Assembly (NCBI GenBank): GCA_023403845.1
Contig: JAEYDL010000023.1
Location: 1 to 23,891 of the forward strand
Direction of reading: 5' to 3'
DNA length: 23,891 nucleotides
Source: Pseudomonadota bacterium
GTDB taxonomy: Bacteria; Desulfobacterota; Desulfovibrionia; Desulfovibrionales; Desulfovibrionaceae
Part shown: piece after piece, positions 16,291-23,891 of the stretch
How positions within the stretch are numbered: position 1 is the first letter of the stretch
How the letters are laid out: the number at the start of each line of letters is the position of its first letter
Notes under the pieces: model-generated
Told to the model about the DNA's origin: nothing
The model's database searches: none
Seen by the model: only the letters and a program-made list of their open reading frames with translations
Position numbers and translations under genes: made by a program

Positions 16291-16986
16291 TCAGCCGCGG
16301 ATGCCCCATGCGCTGCGTATTCCTGGAGGGAGGCCGCGCAGCAGCCGGTGCAGGATGGCGTCAGGTCTGCGCGAGCAGATATACAGAGAACCGTTTCCCC
16401 GAAAACGCAGCAGGTGTTCATGCCCGCCGTTGCGTTTGCCGAACAGCAGACCGCGTGCGGAATCGGCCCGTTCGCAGACAATCCGGGAATCCCAGCCGAC
16501 AAGCTGTCCGCCGTTGACCAGTACCGGACGGTCGGACTCCAGCTGAAGTTCTCGTATGGATCCGAATCCCGTGAGGGCGAGTTTGCCAACCCCCGAAGTT
16601 TCCACTATCGGAGAACCGCCGGGCCTTGCGGGTGCGCGTCCGATCGTTTTCAGAAGTATTTCGGAAGAGGCGGCCAGAAAGGCGTGCGAAGGAAGGCGGT
16701 ATTGCTTCTGGCCGATTTCCAGCACTCTGATTTCACCCGGAAAGGCCGGGGCCAGCAAAACGTCGCCCGGAGCCCGATCCGCCTCTACCAGCTGGCGCGG
16801 GGGCAAGACACCGCGCAGCATCGTCCTGGTCAGCGTGCGCAGGACGCCGCCGGGCATTTGGACACGGAGACGAAGCCCGTCGCTCAGAGCTGCCGTTGTC
16901 CCCGAAGCGACGATGATCCGTTCATTCGTTTCAAGGTGAACGGACAAAAGAGGATCGGGTCCGTCAGGGATTACAAACAAGGCCAT
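16291..16986 (-). CDS. AIM24-family (TIGR00266/DUF124) protein
   Basis: 231 aa. The sequence has the repetitive beta-rich pattern of AIM24 proteins: ASGTTAALSDGLRLRVQMPG, GDVLLAPAFPGEIRVLEIGQ, a FLAASSEILLKT segment, then LALTGFGSIRELQLESDRPVL. Bacterial members have no settled function; yeast Aim24 is a mitochondrial inner-membrane protein. No signal peptide or membrane helix is seen. The frame is open up to 17307, but ATG 16986 has an AAGGAG site 6 bases upstream and the extra 107 residues are Arg/Ser/Pro-rich shadow sequence. It converges with the small open frame at 16054-16233 and is divergent from rfbA; a plus-strand frame of 301 codons overlaps it but has no family likeness. Confidence 0.8.
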   Translation of the reverse strand: MALFVIPDGPDPLLSVHLETNERIIVASGTTAALSDGLRLRVQMPGGVLRTLTRTMLRGVLPPRQLVEADRAPGDVLLAPAFPGEIRVLEIGQKQYRLPSHAFLAASSEILLKTIGRAPARPGGSPIVETSGVGKLALTGFGSIRELQLESDRPVLVNGGQLVGWDSRIVCERADSARGLLFGKRNGGHEHLLRFRGNGSLYICSRRPDAILHRLLRGLPPGIRSAWGIRG

Positions 16987-17300
16987 GGGATTCTCCTTTT
17001 TTCCGTGCCGTTCGTCAGAGGGGAGCCTCGCTGCGGGCCATCGAGTCCGACAATCCGCCCTGGACTCTGCACCGGTGGCGGGGGAAACGGTCTGTGTTTC
17101 AGTACGCCGTTTTTTTGCTCTAGCATCCGGTCGAAAGGAGGTCCACTCCCGTGACTTGCCGCCGTTCCGGCGGGAACCGGCTGACCGGCGCGCAGGGGAA
17201 GAGACCGTCCGTCCGGGTGCCCGGGGCTTCCTTCCAGAGATTGACCCGCCGGAAAGCTGACGGTACTCTTGGACATTCACCTTCAGACTCAGGACGGCAT
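16987..17300. other. Divergent intergenic region between AIM24 gene and rfbA
   Basis: 314 GC-rich bases, presumably holding the promoters of the AIM24-family gene (leftward) and rfbA (rightward); no convincing -35/-10 pair was identified. It contains a 6-bp GC stem CCGCCG-TTC-CGGCGG (17159-17173), a weak AAACGG...CCGTTT hairpin followed by T7 (17085-17116), and a strong Shine-Dalgarno sequence at 17134-17141. Confidence 0.5.
17134..17141 (+). promoter_or_regulatory. Strong ribosome binding site upstream of a GTG in frame with rfbA
   Basis: AAAGGAGG is followed after 9 bases by GTG (17151), which is in frame with rfbA and would add 50 Arg-rich residues. The conventional rfbA start (17301) also has an AGGA site. 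The extra site may be chance, an alternative start, or a leader for translational coupling. Confidence 0.35.
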
Positions 17301-18194
17301 ATGGCAATCTGGAAAGGCATCATTCTGGCGGGAGGGGCGGGCACCCGTCTCCATCCTCTGACTTTGAGCGTCAGCAAGCAGCTTCTGCCGGTCTACAACA
17401 AGCCCATGATCTATTATCCCCTGTCCGTGCTCATGCTGGCGGGCATTCGGGAGATCGCCATCGTCACCACACCGGATGACGAGTGGCAGTTCCGGAAGCT
17501 GTTCGGCGACGGAAGCCAGTGGGGCTGCTCCTTCGAATATGTGATCCAGCCGAAGCCGGAAGGTATCGCGCAGGCGTTTTTGCTGGCGGCCGATTTCATT
17601 CGGGGGTGCAATGTCTGTCTTATCCTCGGCGACAATATCTTTTTTGGAAACGGGCTTGAGGAATTGTTGCTGCGGGCGAAGAACCGTGAGGCGGGCGCTT
17701 CGGTCTTCGCCTACCATGTCAGCGATCCCGAACGATACGGCGTAGTGGAATTCGACAGAAACATGCAGGTGCTCTCTTTGGAGGAGAAGCCCGAGCGGCC
17801 GAAGTCCAGCTATGCCGTAGCCGGTCTGTATTTCTATGATCCCGAGGTGCTGGATATTGCCGGAAGTCTGAAACCTTCGGCGCGGGGCGAGCTGGAAATC
17901 ACCGATGTGAACAGAGTGTATCTGGAGCGCGACAGTCTGCACGCGGAACTTATGGGACGCGGCATCGCCTGGCTGGATACGGGGACGCATGATTCACTCA
18001 TGGCTGCGGGAACTTTCGTGCAGTCCATCGAGACGCGGCAGGGACTCAAGGTGGCCTGCGTCGAGGAAATCGCCTGGCGCAGAGGCTTCATCTCTACTGA
18101 ACGCCTGCTGGCTCTTGCCGAACCGTTGAAGAAGTCCGGATACGGTGAATATCTTGCGACGCTTCCCGAGCGCGTCGCCGAGGAATGGAAGTGA
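17301..18194 (+). CDS. rfbA: Glucose-1-phosphate thymidylyltransferase
   Basis: 297 aa, the normal RmlA/RfbA length. It joins glucose-1-phosphate and dTTP to make dTDP-glucose, the first step toward dTDP-rhamnose and related sugars of surface polysaccharides. The nucleotide-binding start is complete: GIILAGGAGTRLHPLTLSVS then KQLLPVYNKPMIYYPLSVL; also LGDNIFFG and the WLDTGTHDSLMAAG region. ATG 17301 follows AGGA by 6 bases and gives the standard N-terminus; an upstream in-frame GTG with a strong ribosome site (17151) would add 50 residues not found in the family. It precedes rfbB by 5 bases, so they form one operon. Confidence 0.95.
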   Translation: MAIWKGIILAGGAGTRLHPLTLSVSKQLLPVYNKPMIYYPLSVLMLAGIREIAIVTTPDDEWQFRKLFGDGSQWGCSFEYVIQPKPEGIAQAFLLAADFIRGCNVCLILGDNIFFGNGLEELLLRAKNREAGASVFAYHVSDPERYGVVEFDRNMQVLSLEEKPERPKSSYAVAGLYFYDPEVLDIAGSLKPSARGELEITDVNRVYLERDSLHAELMGRGIAWLDTGTHDSLMAAGTFVQSIETRQGLKVACVEEIAWRRGFISTERLLALAEPLKKSGYGEYLATLPERVAEEWK

Positions 18195-18199
18195 GGGGC

Positions 18200-19273
18200 A
18201 TGGCCACAGCAAGCAGAACGGTTCTTGTTACGGGAGGTGCGGGATTCATCGGATCCTGCTATGTGCTTTCCCGTCGTGCGGCGGGGGAACGCGTCATCAA
18301 TCTCGACAAGCTGACTTATTCCGGAAACCCGGAAAATCTTGCGGCATTGCAGGGAGATCCGGATGCGGTTTTCGTGCGGGGCGATATCGGGGACGCGGAA
18401 CTTGTGTCCCGTTTGCTGCGGGAATACCGGCCCGATGCCGTAGTCAATTTCGCGGCGGAAAGTCATGTGGACCGTTCCATTCGGGATCCGGAAGCGTTTG
18501 TGCGCACCAATGTCCTCGGCACATGCACGCTGCTGCGTTCCGTGCTGGAATGGTGGCGCGAACTGGATGCGGAACGGCGGGATGCCTTTCGCTTTCTGCA
18601 CGTATCCACGGATGAGGTCTATGGAGCCTTGAAACCGGGGGATCCGGCCTTTTCCGAAACGACGGCCTATGCCCCGAACAGTCCCTATTCCGCCTCCAAG
18701 GCCGCAAGCGACCATTTCGTCCGGGCCTATCACGAGACCTACGGCCTGCCCGTGCTCATCACCAATTGTTCCAACAACTACGGACCGCGTCAGTTTCCGG
18801 AAAAACTCATTCCTCTGGTAATCCTGAATGCGCTTGCCCGCCGGCCGCTGCCCGTGTATGGGACAGGGGAAAATATCCGTGACTGGCTGCATGTGGAAGA
18901 CCACTGCGAGGCCATTGCCGCCGTTTTGAAGGGAGCTGTTCCCGGAAGCTGCTACAATATCGGCGGGCGTTCCGAGCGGACGAATCTTGAAGTCGTCAGG
19001 GCCGTCTGCGGCATTCTCGACGAACTGCGGCCCAGTGTGCAGGGACCTTATGCCGATCTTGTCACGTTCGTGACGGATCGTCCCGGGCATGATTTTCGAT
19101 ACGCCATAGACGCTTCGAAACTGGAAAGGGACCTCGGTTGGACGCCGAAATGGCGTTTTGAAGACGGATTGCGTGAAACCGTGCGCTGGTATCTTGCCAA
19201 TGCGGCCTGGGTGGAACACGTCCAGAACGGTGACTATCGCAGGTGGATTGAAACGAATTACGCGCGGAGGTAG
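18200..19273 (+). CDS. rfbB: dTDP-glucose 4,6-dehydratase
   Basis: 357 aa. An extended short-chain dehydrogenase that converts dTDP-glucose to dTDP-4-keto-6-deoxyglucose with bound NAD. Seen: the NAD-binding GGAGFIGS, NFAAESHVDRSI, catalytic STDEVYG (Thr-Asp-Glu) and YSASKAASD (Tyr-x3-Lys), NNYGPRQFPEKLIPL, and the WLHVEDHC segment. ATG 18200 is chosen over ATG 18185 because GAGGGG lies just before it and it starts the canonical N-terminus. It acts right after RfbA. The later steps (rfbC, rfbD) are not in this window, so whether the product is rhamnose or another 6-deoxysugar is open. Confidence 0.95.
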   Translation: MATASRTVLVTGGAGFIGSCYVLSRRAAGERVINLDKLTYSGNPENLAALQGDPDAVFVRGDIGDAELVSRLLREYRPDAVVNFAAESHVDRSIRDPEAFVRTNVLGTCTLLRSVLEWWRELDAERRDAFRFLHVSTDEVYGALKPGDPAFSETTAYAPNSPYSASKAASDHFVRAYHETYGLPVLITNCSNNYGPRQFPEKLIPLVILNALARRPLPVYGTGENIRDWLHVEDHCEAIAAVLKGAVPGSCYNIGGRSERTNLEVVRAVCGILDELRPSVQGPYADLVTFVTDRPGHDFRYAIDASKLERDLGWTPKWRFEDGLRETVRWYLANAAWVEHVQNGDYRRWIETNYARR

Positions 19274-19279
19274 AGAGCC

Positions 19280-20425
19280 ATGCATCAGGACAGGGACCCC
19301 GCCGGGCTGCGCGTTGCGCTGGTTCATTTCTGGCTTGTGGGAATGCGCGGCGGTGAAAAGGTGCTGGAAGCGCTGTGCCGCATTTTTCCCCGAGCGGACA
19401 TTTATACGCATGTGGCGCGTCCCGAGGCGCTTTCCGACACCTTGCTGGCGCACGAGATCCGTACGACGTTCATTCAGAAGCTGCCGGGCAGCGTCAGACA
19501 TTATCAGAAGTACCTGCCGTTCATGCCGCTGGCGCTGGAGCAGCTCGATCTGCGCGGTTACGATCTCGTGGTATCCAGCGAGTCAGGCCCCGCCAAGGGC
19601 GTCATTGTCCGCGCCGACGTCCCGCATATCTGCTACTGCCATTCTCCAATGCGTTATCTGTGGGATTTTTATCAGGATTATCTCGAGTCTGCCGGTCCGG
19701 CGACCCGGCTTCTCATGCGTCCGTTGTTCCATCGCCTGCGGCTGTGGGATTACGCTTCCGCCCAAAGGGTGGATCATATTCTCGCCAATTCCTCCACCGT
19801 GGCTCGGCGGGTCCGGCGCTGGTGGGGGCGAGAGGCGGCAGTGGTGCATCCTCCCGTCGCCGTGGAGCGTTTTGCCGCTCCGGACATGAGCCTTTTGCAC
19901 TCGTTGCCCGGCAGTCCGGAACCTGGCTACTACCTGTGTTTCGGCGAGCTTGTGGGGTACAAGCGCGTGGATCTGGCCGTGCAGGCCTGCGCCCGGACGG
20001 GAAGGAGGCTCCTTGTGGCCGGAGACGGCGCTGAACGCAAGCGTCTGGAAGCTCTGGGCGGTCCTTCCGTCCATTTTCTGGGACGTGTGCCCGATGCGGC
20101 GTTGCCCGCTCTCTACGCCGGGTGCCGTGGTTTCCTGTTCCCTGGCGAAGAGGATTTCGGCATTACGCCGGTAGAGGCCATGGCCGCGGGACGTCCCGTA
20201 ATCGCCTATGGTCGGGGAGGCGTTTTGGACAGCGTCGTCGAGGGAGAGACCGGCATCTTTTTCCGGGAACAGACGGTAGAGGCCCTGATCGAGGCTCTGG
20301 ACGTCTTCGAACAGCGGACCTTTTCTCGACAGGCCGCCGTTGCCCGGGCCGAACGGTTCAGCGAGGCCGTTTTTCGGCGTTCGTTCCTGCGGGAGGTCGA
20401 GGGAACGGGCGTTTTCCGTTCGTGA
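19280..20425 (+). CDS. Family 4 glycosyltransferase
   Basis: 381 aa, GT-B fold. N-terminal acceptor half starts RVALVHFWLVGMRGGEKVLE; the C-terminal GT4 half has YYLCFGELVGYKRVDLAVQA, then EEDFGITPVEAMAAGRPVIA with the E-x7-E nucleotide-sugar motif. No signal peptide or membrane helix. It likely adds a sugar (mannosyl/rhamnosyl-type enzymes share this look) to an O-antigen or exopolysaccharide precursor in the cytoplasm. GGAGG lies 9 bases before ATG 19280, and the gap to rfbB is 6 bases, so it belongs to the rfbA-rfbB operon. Donor and acceptor are not deducible. Confidence 0.9.
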   Translation: MHQDRDPAGLRVALVHFWLVGMRGGEKVLEALCRIFPRADIYTHVARPEALSDTLLAHEIRTTFIQKLPGSVRHYQKYLPFMPLALEQLDLRGYDLVVSSESGPAKGVIVRADVPHICYCHSPMRYLWDFYQDYLESAGPATRLLMRPLFHRLRLWDYASAQRVDHILANSSTVARRVRRWWGREAAVVHPPVAVERFAAPDMSLLHSLPGSPEPGYYLCFGELVGYKRVDLAVQACARTGRRLLVAGDGAERKRLEALGGPSVHFLGRVPDAALPALYAGCRGFLFPGEEDFGITPVEAMAAGRPVIAYGRGGVLDSVVEGETGIFFREQTVEALIEALDVFEQRTFSRQAAVARAERFSEAVFRRSFLREVEGTGVFRS

Positions 20426-20574
20426 ACGAACGTTGCTCGAGGCTGCTTTGGAATGTTTCCGCAGACCGGCTGCGTCACCTTCAGACGGTGGAGGCAGGTG
20501 ACTGTTTGATCTTGCCGGAATGCTTTTAAAGAAACCGAGCCTTTTTCGGCAGGTGTCCGGCCTGCCTGAATGCA

Positions 20575-20611
20575 GACTGCCCGCCCGGGGAGAGAACCGG
20601 GGCGGGCAGTC
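20575..20611. terminator. GC-rich hairpin between convergent genes, possible bidirectional terminator
   Basis: GACTGCCCGCCC (20575-20586) and GGGCGGGCAGTC (20600-20611) form a perfect 12-bp stem with a 13-base loop, lying 30 bases beyond the stop of the oxidoreductase gene (minus strand) and 150 beyond the glycosyltransferase stop (plus). A second, smaller stem (GGCAGG 20548-20553 with CCTGCC 20561-20566) lies next to it. Neither has a T-run, so they are not textbook intrinsic terminators, but location between convergent genes fits transcript ending. Confidence 0.5.
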
Positions 20612-20640
20612 TGGTGGAGGAGCGTCGTGGCGGGAAGGGA

Positions 20641-23891
<3,251 letters not shown>

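Noticed and set aside
17085..17116. AAACGG...CCGTTT hairpin with T7, considered as a plus-strand terminator
   Set aside because: Only 6 pairs with a 16-base loop, and no plus-strand gene directly upstream that would need it.
16249..17154. 301-codon plus-strand frame
   Set aside because: It overlaps the AIM24-family gene on the other strand, which has family features and a ribosome site; the plus frame is Arg/Gly/Pro-rich shadow.
17834..19501. 555-codon open frame on the minus strand opposite rfbA, rfbB and the glycosyltransferase
   Set aside because: It is antisense to three clearly recognised genes with good ribosome sites; GC-rich codon bias commonly leaves such frames open, and no domain is recognisable.

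Overview
The window looks like a chromosomal segment of a Gram-negative anaerobe, most likely a Desulfovibrionaceae-type bacterium. The support is an outer-membrane TonB-dependent receptor with its own TonB/ExbB/ExbD motor, a single-chain pyruvate:ferredoxin oxidoreductase, and no photosynthesis genes despite a chelatase of the Mg/Co-chelatase family. The taxon is an inference from gene content and protein flavour; no rRNA or tRNA gene was seen.

Left edge (1-674): AT-rich, non-coding or decayed DNA with a strong hairpin (239-271) and a 63-residue fragment that reads like the C-terminal part of an Rpn/YhgA-type (transposase_31) nuclease.

Central island (675-16233): two divergent gene sets meet at a short AT-rich region that carries a 7-13-7 palindrome (12633-12659). 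Leftward, in transcription order: FecCD-type permease, ABC ATPase, TonB-dependent receptor, an 85-base gap with a hairpin, a CobN/BchH-type chelatase large subunit (1300 aa), a ChlI-type AAA+ ATPase, a ChlD-type AAA+/VWA protein and a periplasmic binding protein. Rightward: ABC-2 exporter ATPase and permease, TonB, ExbB, ExbD and a possible 59-residue membrane protein. Most junctions are 4-base stop/start overlaps, which suggests two tightly coupled operons. Read together, the genes can bring a metal complex (metal-tetrapyrrole, corrinoid or metallophore) across both membranes, act on it with an ATP-driven chelatase, and export something. Whether the chelatase inserts or removes metal, and which metal or ligand is involved, cannot be read from the sequence. 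This island is the best candidate for an undescribed system.

Right part (16291-23891): visibly more GC-rich. It holds an AIM24-family protein on the minus strand, then a plus-strand surface-sugar set (rfbA, rfbB and a GT4 glycosyltransferase), and finally a convergent minus-strand pyruvate:ferredoxin oxidoreductase whose 5' end lies beyond the window. These look like ordinary core or envelope genes unrelated to the island.
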